Notes: a model not told the origin generated them from the letters alone. A DNA stretch of 37,586 nt from Terriglobia bacterium (GCA_020073365.1 JAIQFL010000079.1:1-37586), one strand, 5' to 3'. Counted from the stretch's first letter, positions 15,816-23,995 are shown. Program-made: numbers and translations.

Positions 15816-17281
15816 GACTCCTGGTCGCCTTTTTCCTGGTGGTATCGAGCGCGTGGGCGCAAATCCGTGTGATGGCGTTGCCGGGCAAGTCGCCGCTGGT
15901 GACATTCCGGATAGTGTTCGCGGTAGGGTCGGAAGCGGATCCGGCCGGGAAACCGGGGCTGGCTTACCTCACCGCCATGATGATCGCCGAGGGCGGCACG
16001 AGGGACTTGACCTACCAGCAGGTCACCGAAGTGATGTTCCCCATGGCCGCGTCGGTGAGCGCACAGGTGGACCAGGAGATGAGCACGTTCGCCGGCGCGA
16101 CCCACGTGGACAATCTGAACCAGTATTACCAGTTGCTGCGCGCCCTGCTCCTGGACCCGGGCTGGCGCGAGGACGATTTCAAGCGCGTGAAAGACGACGC
16201 TATCAACTACCTGAAAGTCGGACTGCGCGGCAACAACGACGAAGAACTGGGCAAGGAAGTGCTATACCAGAACATCTACGAAGGCACACCGTATGGGCAC
16301 TACTCCGTGGGCACGGTCAGCTCTCTCAAGAAGATCACGCTGGATGACCTCAAGCAGTTCTATCGCACGCAGTATAGCCAGTCGAACCTGATTCTGGGGA
16401 TCGCCGGCGGCTATCCGCCGGCCTTCGTGGAGACCATGAAGAAGGATTTCCACAAGCTGACGGAAGGGGCGGGCTTCCGGCCCAGGATGAAACCGCCGGC
16501 GCTGATCGAAAGCACCCGGGTGGAGATCGTGGACAAGGACACGCGCTCGGTGGCGTACTCGATCGGGTTCCCCATCGGCGTGACGCGTCAGAGTCCGGAT
16601 TATCCCGCGCTGCTGCTGGCGGCATCTTACCTCGGCCAGCACCGCATGTCGGGCGGCGTGCTCTACGACCAGATGCGGGAAAAGCGCGGGCTGAACTACG
16701 GCGACTACGCCTACATCGAGTACTTTCCGCGGGGCATGTTTCTGATGGAGCCCAACCCCAACCTGGCGCGGCACTATCAGATCTTCCAACTGTGGATCCG
16801 CCCGGTGGAACCGCCGTCCGCGAAGTTCGCGCTGCGCCTGGCCTTGTACGAGTTGGACAAGCTGATCAAAGAGGGTATCCCGCAGGACGGCTTCGAGCGC
16901 ACGCGCGACTTTCTCACGAAGTTCGTCAACGTGCTCACGCGGACCAAGCGCGCCGAATTGGGGTACGCCATCGACAGCATCTACTACACGATCCCGAGCT
17001 ACGGCGAACAGATCAAGACGGCGCTCGCGAAAATGACGCGCGACGATGTGAATCGCGCCATCCGCCGCTACTTGCGGACCGACCGCGTGGTGATCGTGGC
17101 GGTATCGAAGAACGGCGAGGAGTTGAATCGCTTGCTCGCCAGCGACGACCCATCCCCCTTGACCTACAATTCGCCCAAGCCGGCGGCCATCACGGAGGAG
17201 GACAAGATCGTGGAGAAATGGCCGCTACATCTGCGCCCGGAGGACATCACGGTGAGGCCCGTGGCGGAGGTGTTTCAGTAA
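15812..17281 (+). CDS. M16B-like partner subunit without zinc motif
   Basis: 489 residues with signal peptide MRLLVAFFLVVSSAWAQ. The fold follows M16B, but the HxxEH position reads YLTAM in GKPGLAYLTAMMIAEGG, so zinc binding and catalysis are lost. C-terminal lobe motifs (MREKRGLNYGDYAYIEYFPRG shortened here to MREKRGLNYG) are well conserved. In described bacterial M16B pairs the inactive subunit supplies substrate-binding residues to the active site. Its start overlaps the active subunit's stop, which supports equal synthesis and a heterodimer. Confidence 0.88.
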   Translation: MRLLVAFFLVVSSAWAQIRVMALPGKSPLVTFRIVFAVGSEADPAGKPGLAYLTAMMIAEGGTRDLTYQQVTEVMFPMAASVSAQVDQEMSTFAGATHVDNLNQYYQLLRALLLDPGWREDDFKRVKDDAINYLKVGLRGNNDEELGKEVLYQNIYEGTPYGHYSVGTVSSLKKITLDDLKQFYRTQYSQSNLILGIAGGYPPAFVETMKKDFHKLTEGAGFRPRMKPPALIESTRVEIVDKDTRSVAYSIGFPIGVTRQSPDYPALLLAASYLGQHRMSGGVLYDQMREKRGLNYGDYAYIEYFPRGMFLMEPNPNLARHYQIFQLWIRPVEPPSAKFALRLALYELDKLIKEGIPQDGFERTRDFLTKFVNVLTRTKRAELGYAIDSIYYTIPSYGEQIKTALAKMTRDDVNRAIRRYLRTDRVVIVAVSKNGEELNRLLASDDPSPLTYNSPKPAAITEEDKIVEKWPLHLRPEDITVRPVAEVFQ

Positions 17282-17324
17282 CGCGGGCCTTCGAGCTTGT
17301 GGTCCAAAACGAAGCGAGATTTCA

Positions 17325-17978
17325 ATGCCTACGGACAAGATCACAGTAGACCGGTACGTGTGCCCGGACTGCTTTAGCGATGAAGCGTTAAAACGCTTTG
17401 CACATACCCGCGCGGTCCGGAACGAATGCGATTTTTGCGGTTCTCGATCGGACGTTCAAATTGCCGCGCCATGGGACGATGTTGTCGTTACCATTCGCGA
17501 CGGTCTCCAATCGTCCTACACGACGGATTGTCCTTGCACTCCGTTGTCGTCCGGGCCGAAACTTACCACGCGTATCCTGTTGGAAAAAGGTGACCGGAAC
17601 GCCAGGCCGATTGTACTACCGGCCATCCGGACTGCAAAGGTCCTTGAAGAAGCTGTCCGCGCGATCGGCGTTGCGAAGTGGTATCCGCTGATGGGCACTG
17701 ATCTCCCCTACGGGCGGCTGCGACTCGGTTGGAAGCATTTCTGCTCCCGCATCACCGAGAAGAGTCGGTTCTTCTTCATTGCTCCGATGCGTGGCGATGT
17801 GACGCTTCTTGAACCCGAACGCTTTCCGACCACAGCCATTTTGGATGAACTTGCCGATCTTGTGATTATGAATCATTCCTTCGACCCAGAAAACGATGTT
17901 CTGTGCGCAACAGACGGAATCTTTGATCCCACCAACAAAAGGAACTCTATTCCCGGAACACCGAATGCATGGACGTGA
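17325..17978 (+). CDS. Truncated RES-associated (HEPN/RES N-terminal domain-like) protein
   Basis: 217 residues. The N-terminus has a zinc-ribbon-like pair, C13-x2-C16 (CPDCFSDEALKRF) and C35-x2-C38 (CDFCG), then a helical region ending SRFFFIAPM. I recognise this pattern from the N-terminal domain found before RES-type NAD-degrading toxins. The expected RES domain is absent: similarity ends near LADLVIMN (about nt 17870), and the remaining ~30 residues run into the broken amidohydrolase on the other strand. Base composition is visibly lower in GC than the neighbours, suggesting acquisition by transfer. No antitoxin gene is seen. It is likely a non-functional remnant, though the N-terminal domain could still be made. 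Confidence 0.5.
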   Translation: MPTDKITVDRYVCPDCFSDEALKRFAHTRAVRNECDFCGSRSDVQIAAPWDDVVVTIRDGLQSSYTTDCPCTPLSSGPKLTTRILLEKGDRNARPIVLPAIRTAKVLEEAVRAIGVAKWYPLMGTDLPYGRLRLGWKHFCSRITEKSRFFFIAPMRGDVTLLEPERFPTTAILDELADLVIMNHSFDPENDVLCATDGIFDPTNKRNSIPGTPNAWT

Positions 17979-18019
17979 ATACCAGCCTCGGCAAAACTGT
18001 GGGGCATCATTACGGCGCC

Positions 18020-18853
18020 TCTCAACGATTCAAGGTGCGTGTAGCTTCCCCGATTGTCCAGGTAGTTATGCAGGACCAGAAAAATTCGGATCGAAGTAGG
18101 TGCCGCGCTGCGCCATCAGGTCCAGCGTGGCGTCCTCCAGAAAGGTGCCGTGCTCGATCGAAGTGCAGCCTGCCAGGACCGCCGCCTTGGCGCCGGCATC
18201 GCCGATCGCGTGTACCACCGTGCGCAGCCCGCTGGCCTTAGCTTCGCTGCATACGGCCTGGATCTGCTCATCGGCCATGCTTTGATTTCCGCCCGCGCCG
18301 AGACCCGTGGTGGCGAACAGTTTGATGAGATCGGCGCCTTCCGTCCTGGTAAGGCGGACCAGGGCGCGGAGGGCCTCCGGGTCTCCGCTGCGATCGTTGA
18401 TCTGGCGGAGGGACGTCAGAATGCGCGGCCCCGGCAACACTCCTGATTGATCCGGTCTCGCACCACGGCATCGATGGCCGCCCCGACTCTTTGGACCGTA
18501 GTGAAGCCGTCTTCGAGTGTGAGCCATGCGTCTCCAGCCGTATAGAGCGCGGCGTCTTCGGGCTTGTCGCCTCCGCTCACCGACTTATGGTTGGCGTCCA
18601 TGTGCCGGTTGAGGTGGACGTGGGTATCGATCCACCCGGGCATCACGGTGAGGCCGCGCAGATCATCGGTGGCCTTCTCCTTCCGCGCCGACACCGATTG
18701 AATCCGCGAGCCCTGGATGACGATCTGCTGATTCTTCAGCACGCCGCCCCTGCCATCGAGGAGCGTGCTGGTCTGGATCACGATGCTGCCGGAAGGGGGC
18801 TGGGCCAATGCGATCGCGGCTGACAGGGCCAGGAAAATCGGGCGGAGGCGCAT
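18020..18853 (-). pseudogene. Broken exported amidohydrolase, C-terminus lost
   Basis: The 5' part (18853 to about 18440) encodes a signal peptide (MRLRPIFLALSAAIALAQ), the start of the metal-dependent hydrolase domain (TSTLLDGRGG) and the metal motif DTHVHLNRH. A frameshift near 18440, after RDRINQ, moves to the frame carrying ILTSLRQINDRSGD, ADLIKLFATTGLGAGGNQSM, VVHAIGDAGAKAAVLAG and SIEHGTF. A second slip in a run of five T near 18080 is needed to continue FDPNFLVLHNYLDNRGSY. Homology then stops near 18030 where the RES-associated remnant begins on the other strand; the later metal aspartate (GTDA) and C-terminus are missing. It starts 28 nt after the kinase stop, so it was once probably co-transcribed with it. 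Confidence 0.8.
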
Positions 18854-18880
18854 CTCCCGATTGTAGGCTGGTCAGGCGCC

Positions 18881-21523
18881 TTACGGGTGCTTGATGGCCG
18901 CCGTCCAGTTGACCAGCAAGGTCACTGGCGGCGTAACGGGTTCCGGCAGCGGATCGATCAAGAGAAAGCGCCGGCCGTCCGGGCTGACGTCGAAAAAGCG
19001 GGTCACGCTCTGGCGCACCTCAAACAGGGGCCTTGGGGTACCGGTTTCAAACCGGTCTCCAGCTCTCACCGCCGCAACCATCAGTTTGCGATCCGAGGCG
19101 ATGTAAAACAGTTCCTTCCCGTCTCTGCTCCAGACTGGACGAGTGCCTCCGTTTACGGAAATCTTCCACTTGCTCCCGAGTGCCGGGAAGGACTGAACGT
19201 AAATCTCGTCCCTGGACGTCTCGTCGGAGGTGTAGGCCAACCACCGGCCATCCGGGGACAGGTCGGCGCGATGCTCGTTAAACTCGCTTGCCAGCAGCGG
19301 AAACGGCTTCCCATCGCCGCCTAGGGGCAGCACCCAAAGGTCGTATTTCGTCTTGGGGTCGATTTGATAGTAGATCAGGTAGCGCCCGTCGCGCGACCAA
19401 TCGCTGGGAAACTTGTCCGCCGGCGAAGCCACCAGAAGTTCTTCCTTTCCGCTGGTGCCAACCGACTTCTGATAGAGATCAAAGTGGCCGCTACGGTTGC
19501 TGCCGAAAGCAATGTGGCTGCCGTCGGGCGACCAAACCGGGTAGCCGTCCTGCCTGGGATCGAAAGTGAGGCGGGATGGAGTACCGCGCGCCAGGTCATA
19601 CAACCAGACGTCGTAGGTTCCCGACTGCGGATCCAGGCGATCGACCGCCAGCGTGGCGCCGTCGGGAGAGATCGCGGGTTTGACATAGGTGCCGGGCTCG
19701 CCAATGGCTCCCAGTTTCGTCCCGCGACGGTCGTACCAAGTGAGCTGCGAGTTCAGAGCGGCGTCGCCGGAGTAGTGCGCCACAACGCCGGTCTCGGAAG
19801 CGGTAAAACTGCCCTGGACGTTCCCGGTGATCGAATCCACCTGCCCGGCAATCGGGAACGGCTCGCCGCTGGTGCGGAGACGTCCGGCATCGAAGGCCTC
19901 GGCCATCAGCGTACGCTCGCGTACGAAGAGGAGGAAGCCGGGCGGAGAATAAACCGCGTTGGAGCTGACGGTCCGTAGCCGCTGCCTCTCCTTCGATTCC
20001 AGATCGGCCGCGTAGATCGCGGTCTTGGTTGGATCCGAACTTCGGCCGGTATATAGGAAATGCCGTCCGTCGGGCAGGAACCAAGGCCAACGATGCGAAA
20101 CTTCTCCCAGCGACCCATCGAGAGAGGTGACCGGCGCCGGGCTGCCTCCCACGGAGGCCACCCGATAGAGGACATCGCTGGTGGAGGGCGCAAACACGAT
20201 CGTGCCGTTCCGGCTCCAGGAACCGCCCCGTCCCAGCATGGCATCGCACAGCACAACCGCGGGCCCACCCCTCAAGTTCACCTTCTTGAGCTTTCCACCC
20301 GAGAAAAATGCGACCGCGTCGTTTTGGGGCGACCAGAACGGGTTATAGGCACTCTCCGTACCGGCCACCGGCCATGCAGACAGGGAATCGAGGTCGCGAA
20401 CCCACAGTTGCGTCTTGCCCTCGCTGGTGGCGGCGAACGCCAGCCTGCGGCCGTCCGGAGAGAGGGCCGGCAGACTGCTGCCGACGAAGCTCGCGTGCTC
20501 CGGAGGCAGTATGGAGACCTTCATGAAGCGCGGTTCCTGGTAGGGACGACGTTGCAGGATCCAACCCGCCACCACCAGCGCGAGCAACAGCGCCACACCC
20601 GCAATCACCCAGGCTCGCGTCGCCCGAGGGGCGGTGCGCGGCGGCCGGATTTCAAGCTGAGAGTCTTCGCTTTCGGCAAGCCACTGCAATTCCAGCAGGA
20701 GATCGTGGGCCGTCTGGCGCCGCTCTTCCCGATCCTTGGTCAGGCAGGTTCGCACCAGGTGTTCGAGCGCCGGGAGACGTGAGCCGGTGGATTCCGGCAT
20801 GGCTGGGATTGGCGGTGGGTCGCGCGCCAGAATGTTGGCGATGGTGATGGCCTCGGTATTGCCCTGAAACGCGCGGCAACCCGTGATCATTTCATAGAGC
20901 ACCGCTCCGAACGCGAAGATATCGCATCGGGCGTCCGCCTCTTTGCCTTCGAGCAACTCGGGCGCCAGGTATTGACATGTCCCGAGTAGCGGGCCCTGGG
21001 CGGTCAGAGTGTGGGTCCTATCGATGGTTCGCGACGCAAACCCGGCGCTGGATCGGATCTTCGCCAGGCCGAAGTCGAGAAGTTTGGCTCCCGCCTTCGT
21101 GATCATGATGTTGCCCGGTTTGAGATCGCGGTGGATCACCCCCTGCCGGTGCGCCCGGTCCAACGCGTCGACGATCTGTGCGCCATACTCCAATACCTTG
21201 CCGATGGGGAGAGGCCCGCGGGACAGGAGCTTGGCAAGCGTCTCGCCTTCCACATATTCCATGACCAGGTACGCACACCCGTCCTGATTCCCCACATCGT
21301 AGAGCGCACAGATGTTCGGACAGTTCAGGCTGGAGATGGCGCGCGCCTCGCGGTCGAACCGCTCGCGAGCCGCGGGGCTGTCGATGCCGGCGGAGAGAAT
21401 TTTGACGGCGACGATTCGGTCCAGCCTCGTATCACGAGCGCGATAGACCTCGCCCATTCCGCCGATGCCAAGGAGAGAGACGATCTGATAGGGCCCTAGC
21501 CGGTCCCCCGCTACGAGCGGCAT
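18881..21523 (-). CDS. Membrane Ser/Thr protein kinase with TolB-like beta-propeller
   Basis: 880 residues. The cytoplasmic Hanks-type kinase domain covers about residues 10-285: glycine loop GIGGMG (19-24), Lys41 in VAVK, catalytic HRDLKPGN (Asp133), DFG (150-152), then APELLEG. One transmembrane helix (AWVIAGVALLLALVVAGWIL, about 301-322) separates it from an extracytoplasmic propeller with repeated (W)SPDGxxLAF-type blades (for example SPDGRRLAF, WSPDGSHIAF, SPDGRWLAY). Such receptors are numerous in Acidobacteriota; the propeller presumably senses a ligand or protein. ATG lies 9 nt after a perfect TATAAT with no ribosome site, suggesting a leaderless mRNA. Confidence 0.92.
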   Translation of the reverse strand: MPLVAGDRLGPYQIVSLLGIGGMGEVYRARDTRLDRIVAVKILSAGIDSPAARERFDREARAISSLNCPNICALYDVGNQDGCAYLVMEYVEGETLAKLLSRGPLPIGKVLEYGAQIVDALDRAHRQGVIHRDLKPGNIMITKAGAKLLDFGLAKIRSSAGFASRTIDRTHTLTAQGPLLGTCQYLAPELLEGKEADARCDIFAFGAVLYEMITGCRAFQGNTEAITIANILARDPPPIPAMPESTGSRLPALEHLVRTCLTKDREERRQTAHDLLLELQWLAESEDSQLEIRPPRTAPRATRAWVIAGVALLLALVVAGWILQRRPYQEPRFMKVSILPPEHASFVGSSLPALSPDGRRLAFAATSEGKTQLWVRDLDSLSAWPVAGTESAYNPFWSPQNDAVAFFSGGKLKKVNLRGGPAVVLCDAMLGRGGSWSRNGTIVFAPSTSDVLYRVASVGGSPAPVTSLDGSLGEVSHRWPWFLPDGRHFLYTGRSSDPTKTAIYAADLESKERQRLRTVSSNAVYSPPGFLLFVRERTLMAEAFDAGRLRTSGEPFPIAGQVDSITGNVQGSFTASETGVVAHYSGDAALNSQLTWYDRRGTKLGAIGEPGTYVKPAISPDGATLAVDRLDPQSGTYDVWLYDLARGTPSRLTFDPRQDGYPVWSPDGSHIAFGSNRSGHFDLYQKSVGTSGKEELLVASPADKFPSDWSRDGRYLIYYQIDPKTKYDLWVLPLGGDGKPFPLLASEFNEHRADLSPDGRWLAYTSDETSRDEIYVQSFPALGSKWKISVNGGTRPVWSRDGKELFYIASDRKLMVAAVRAGDRFETGTPRPLFEVRQSVTRFFDVSPDGRRFLLIDPLPEPVTPPVTLLVNWTAAIKHP

Positions 21524-21532
21524 GTAGACACG

Positions 21533-21538
21533 ATTATA
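21533..21538 (-). promoter_or_regulatory. Perfect -10 box (TATAAT) directly upstream of the kinase start
   Basis: On the minus strand TATAAT is followed by CGTGTCTAC and then the ATG. Transcription from it would start about 2-4 nt before the start codon, and no Shine-Dalgarno sequence lies between. No clear -35 element is seen upstream. Confidence 0.45.
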
Positions 21539-21678
21539 CCGCGCCAGGTGGGACAGCCCCGCCCATCATGATTTCAGGCCAGCGGCGTTGCCGCCGGAGA
21601 TAGGCCAAACGGCCAGGTCGAATAGTCAGGCCAATGGCCAGGCCAAACGGCACTGTCCTCTTTTGTGTTCACCAGCCG

Positions 21679-22150
21679 TCACTCTTCTCTAAGAGCAATT
21701 ACAGGCTCAACCAAAGCGGCGCGGCGCGCCGGAACCCAGCAGGCCAACAGGCCGACGACCGCCACCAACAGCACGGCGGCGGCGTAGACCTGCGGGTCGG
21801 AGGCCCCGGATCCGTAGAGGAGATGCCGGACGACGCGCGTTCCGGCGACGGCCCCGAACACGCCAAAGGCAACGCCAAGGAAGACTACCGTCATGCCTTC
21901 GCGGATCACCATGGCAAGCACCGAAATCGATCTGGCCCCTACCGCCATGCGGATACCGATCTCCTTCGGCGATTTCGAGCGCGGAGACGCCGCGTGCCTG
22001 GCGGCACTCTTCTTTCACCGGATCCAGTCCGCCCAAGGCCAGGCGGGCTTGCCGCAGCGCTTCTGGCCGGGCCAGGCCGGAGCGCTCGAGCTTTTCGGCC
22101 TCGCGCTCGATGTGGAAGCGCAGCATCGGCACGCTGCAACAGGCCATGGA
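21679..22150 (-). pseudogene. Second ADOP permease remnant: N-terminus joined to C-terminus
   Basis: From the 5' end (about 22120) the frame encodes LRFHIEREAEKLERSGL ... ARLALGGLDPVKEECRQARG, the cytoplasmic N-terminal motif of long ADOP permeases. Near 21975 it switches frame to KEIGIRMAVGARS and the last FtsX helices (TVVFLGVAFGVFGAVAG, AAVLLVAVVGLLACWVPA), ending PARRAALVEPVIALREE at 21679. In intact homologues these two parts are separated by some 600-700 residues, so one large internal deletion removed almost the whole protein. The start codon region is replaced at about 22150 by the oppositely oriented amidohydrolase remnant. Confidence 0.78.
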
Positions 22151-23051
22151 GGCGATCGAGGCGGGCGCCGATGGGCTGGGCCCACCTGTTCGTCGGACCT
22201 GCGTCCGATCCGGAATTCGGCAAACTCGCTGGCGCGCACCACATTTTTGTGGTCCCCACGTTATCCGTGCTGCAGACGATTTGCGCCACCAGGTACGATG
22301 CGGGGTTAGCCGACGACCCGCGGCTCAAGCCGTACCTGACTCCCAGTGCGAGTGCAGCCATGAAGCGGAGCTTTGGCATGGCGGCGAAAATCAGTTGCGA
22401 AGGCGCTGATCAAGCGGTGCGGCAATTGAAGACGGCGCATGTCCCATTCTCGCGGGTACCGACACGGGCAATCCAGGTACCACGCAAGGCGCCAGCGTTC
22501 ACGGCGAGTTGGAATTGTTGGTGCGCTCCGGACTGACTCCGGTGGAAGCTCTGCGCGCAACCACCGCGTCCACGGCTGCGGCTTTCCACCTGGAGGATCG
22601 CGGGCAGATCGCACCGGGGAAGAGAGCGGACCTGGTGCTGGTCAACGGCGATCCCACGGCCGACATTCGCAGCACGCGCGATATCGTGGCCGTCTGGGAG
22701 GCCGGCCATGAGGTCGATCGCGGCGCCTGGAAAGTGTCGGTCGCAGAGGCAAATGGCCGGCGGAAAGTCGGTGGCGAAGATGGAGGTCGCGCCAGGTGGA
22801 GCTGAGGGGAGCAAGAGCTACTTGCAGGTGACTGGAGAAGTCCTGGAGGGATTTGGATTCCCCTGGTCGGGCGTGTCGTTTTGTCGCGGGCGATCCAGAC
22901 GTTCGTCGCCGGACCCGATTGGAAACAATTCACGATGCCCCTTGCGAGTTACGGAGGCATCGATGGGAGCGACATCATGGGTTTCGTGTGGGCGGCTGGG
23001 CCGCAGACCGGGAAGTCTGTATTGGGACTCGACAATATCCGTCTGCAGTGA
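22150..23051 (+). pseudogene. 5'-truncated, frameshifted amidohydrolase with C-terminal CIA30 domain
   Basis: The visible part begins mid-domain (AMEAIEAGADGL, then HLFVGPASDPEFGKLAGAHH in a second frame) and runs to QAVRQLKTAHVP. There one C is missing near 22447 relative to HVPILAGTDTGNPG, shifting to the frame LELLVRSGLTPVEALRATT ... GKRADLVLVNGDP. After DRGAWKVSVAEA (about 22750) the frame changes again, giving GGKSVAKMEVAPGGAEGSKS...GFPWSGVSF, the start of a CIA30-like domain. After another deletion near 22890 come TFVAGPDWKQFTMPLASYGG ... LGLDNIRLQ and a stop at 23051. Exported amidohydrolases with a terminal CIA30 domain are known from Acidobacteriota. At least three breaks plus loss of the first half make it non-functional. 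Confidence 0.8.
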
Positions 23052-23140
23052 CGGAATGCCGTGGTGGGGCAGGCCGCTTCGCCTGGCGTGTCATTTCTTT
23101 CAAGGGGTGTGGTGTGGAAGGACGGGGCTGCGAGGTCCCT

Positions 23141-23195
23141 CCTACCGAATTCGGTAGGCACTCGGTGCCTGTCCGGGCAGGTCCATGACCTGCCC
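23141..23195. repeat. Cluster of three perfect hairpins
   Basis: Three adjacent palindromes: CCTACCGAA/TTCGGTAGG (23141-23158, 18 bp without spacer), GGCAC-TCG-GTGCC (23157-23169) and GGGCAGGTC-CAT-GACCTGCCC (23175-23195). It lies 10 bp after the Nudix stop on that gene's 3' side. The gap 23052-23204 has no gene. GTGCCTGTCC here is shared with repeat copy B, so this is probably a second dispersed repeat family, possibly also stopping transcription. Confidence 0.8.
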
Positions 23196-23204
23196 TACGT
23201 GGCT

Positions 23205-23591
23205 TCAGGCGGAGAATGTGCGAATGAAATCGAGGTCGCCCTCGACAAAATCGAATTCGGTGAGCCTGTGGGGAGGCTCCCAGCACATTTCGTGGAAGAT
23301 CAAGTTGCGCGGCTCGCCTTCGAATTCCAAGACGCGGAAGAAGATGAGGAGGATCGGGTGCTTGCCGGGGTACGTGTACTCGTATCGCGTGATCTCCTCG
23401 CCAGTGGCCCCACGAATATCGAGTTCCTCTTCCAGTTCGCGGCTCAGTGCGCCGGCGGGCGCTTCGCCATCCTCCACCTTGCCGCCGGGAAACTCCCATT
23501 TCAGCGGATGGGACTGTTCCGGTTTCCTGCGGCAGATCAGGATCCGCCCGTCGCGCTCGATGATCGCCGCCGCCACCTGAACCATCTCCAT
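23205..23591 (-). CDS. MutT-like Nudix hydrolase
   Basis: 128 residues from ATG 23591; the frame is open to ATG 23663. The Nudix box is complete, from GGKVEDGE through RELEEELD, matching Gx5Ex7REUxEExGU except that the last Gly is Asp. Preceding it are VAAAIIERDGRILICRRK and WEFPGGK, typical of 8-oxo-dGTP-cleaving MutT proteins; the C-terminus has the HEMCWEPPHRL tryptophan-proline motif of that group. A nucleotide-pool cleaning role is likely but substrate is not provable here. It stands alone between a pseudogene and a tRNA array. No clear ribosome site supports either start. Confidence 0.85.
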   Translation of the reverse strand: MEMVQVAAAIIERDGRILICRRKPEQSHPLKWEFPGGKVEDGEAPAGALSRELEEELDIRGATGEEITRYEYTYPGKHPILLIFFRVLEFEGEPRNLIFHEMCWEPPHRLTEFDFVEGDLDFIRTFSA

Positions 23592-23752
23592 ATTGGAGCA
23601 CATTGGGAGCAGATTGGTGTGCATATACGCATTGAGGAATTCTGGGTGGCCACTAATGAACACGGATGATTTTAAGACATTTGTCTCGCTCAGGTATAAC
23701 TGATCTAAGTAGTTAGAGCAGAATTAGTCTCATTAGAAGAAACAAGATTGGC

Positions 23753-23841
23753 TGGAGGAAGGTAGAGGAATCGAACCCCCATGGTTCATCACCATGCCCC
23801 GGTATTCGAAGCCGGTTGCCGGCCATTCAGCGGTACCTTCC
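23753..23841 (-). tRNA. Class II tRNA with CGA anticodon (Ser-like), possible 8/4 fold
   Basis: The RNA starts GGAAGGTA and ends TACCTTCC, T, CCA. The acceptor stem can form 8 bp (GGAAGGTA/TACCTTCC) followed by a 4-bp T stem (GGGG/CCTC) around TTCGATT; a 7/5 fold is possible only with a G-T pair and an A instead of U8. Two nucleotides (CC) link to a GCTG/CGGC D stem. The anticodon loop is TTCGAAT (anticodon CGA, codon UCG) on a stem with a 31-39 C-A mismatch. A long variable arm pairs CATGGT with ACCATG. Serine identity fits the class II shape and anticodon, but the discriminator is T where tRNA-Ser normally has G. Confidence 0.75.
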
Positions 23842-23843
23842 TT

Positions 23844-23920
23844 TGGAGTGGGAGGCGAGACTCGAACTCACTAAGACCGGCTTTGCAGACCGGCGCTTCG
23901 ACCACTTCAGCATCTCCCAC
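23844..23920 (-). tRNA. tRNA-Cys (GCA)
   Basis: A canonical cloverleaf: acceptor GTGGGAG/CTCCCAC, D stem GCT/AGC, anticodon stem CCGGT/GCCGG with loop CTGCAAA (anticodon GCA), a 5-nt variable loop, T stem GTGAG/CTCGC with TTCGAGT. Discriminator T, as usual for cysteine, and an encoded CCA. Only 2 nt separate its CCA from the next tRNA and 1 nt separates its 5' end from the previous CCA. Confidence 0.88.
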
Positions 23921-23921
23921 A

Positions 23922-23995
23922 TGGCACCCCGGGGGTGATTCGAACACCCAATTGCAGGTTTGGAATCTGCTATCCTCACCATCGGAAACCGGGGC
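23922..23995 (-). tRNA. tRNA-Trp-like (CCA anticodon)
   Basis: Acceptor GCCCCGG/CCGGGGT (first pair G-T), discriminator G, encoded CCA. The D stem is TCC/GGA and the T stem GGGTG/CACCC with TTCGAAT. The anticodon loop TTCCAAA gives CCA (codon UGG); its stem has four good pairs (GCAG/CTGC) and an A-C mismatch next to the loop. A 2-nt link between D and anticodon stems and a 4-nt variable loop are slightly unusual. It is first in a three-tRNA array read on the minus strand. Confidence 0.75.

Noticed and set aside
18020..23051. The two amidohydrolase remnants being halves of one gene split by rearrangement
   Set aside because: Both contain the same central region (IEHGTF versus the equivalent AGADGL...HLFVG), so they come from two different genes.
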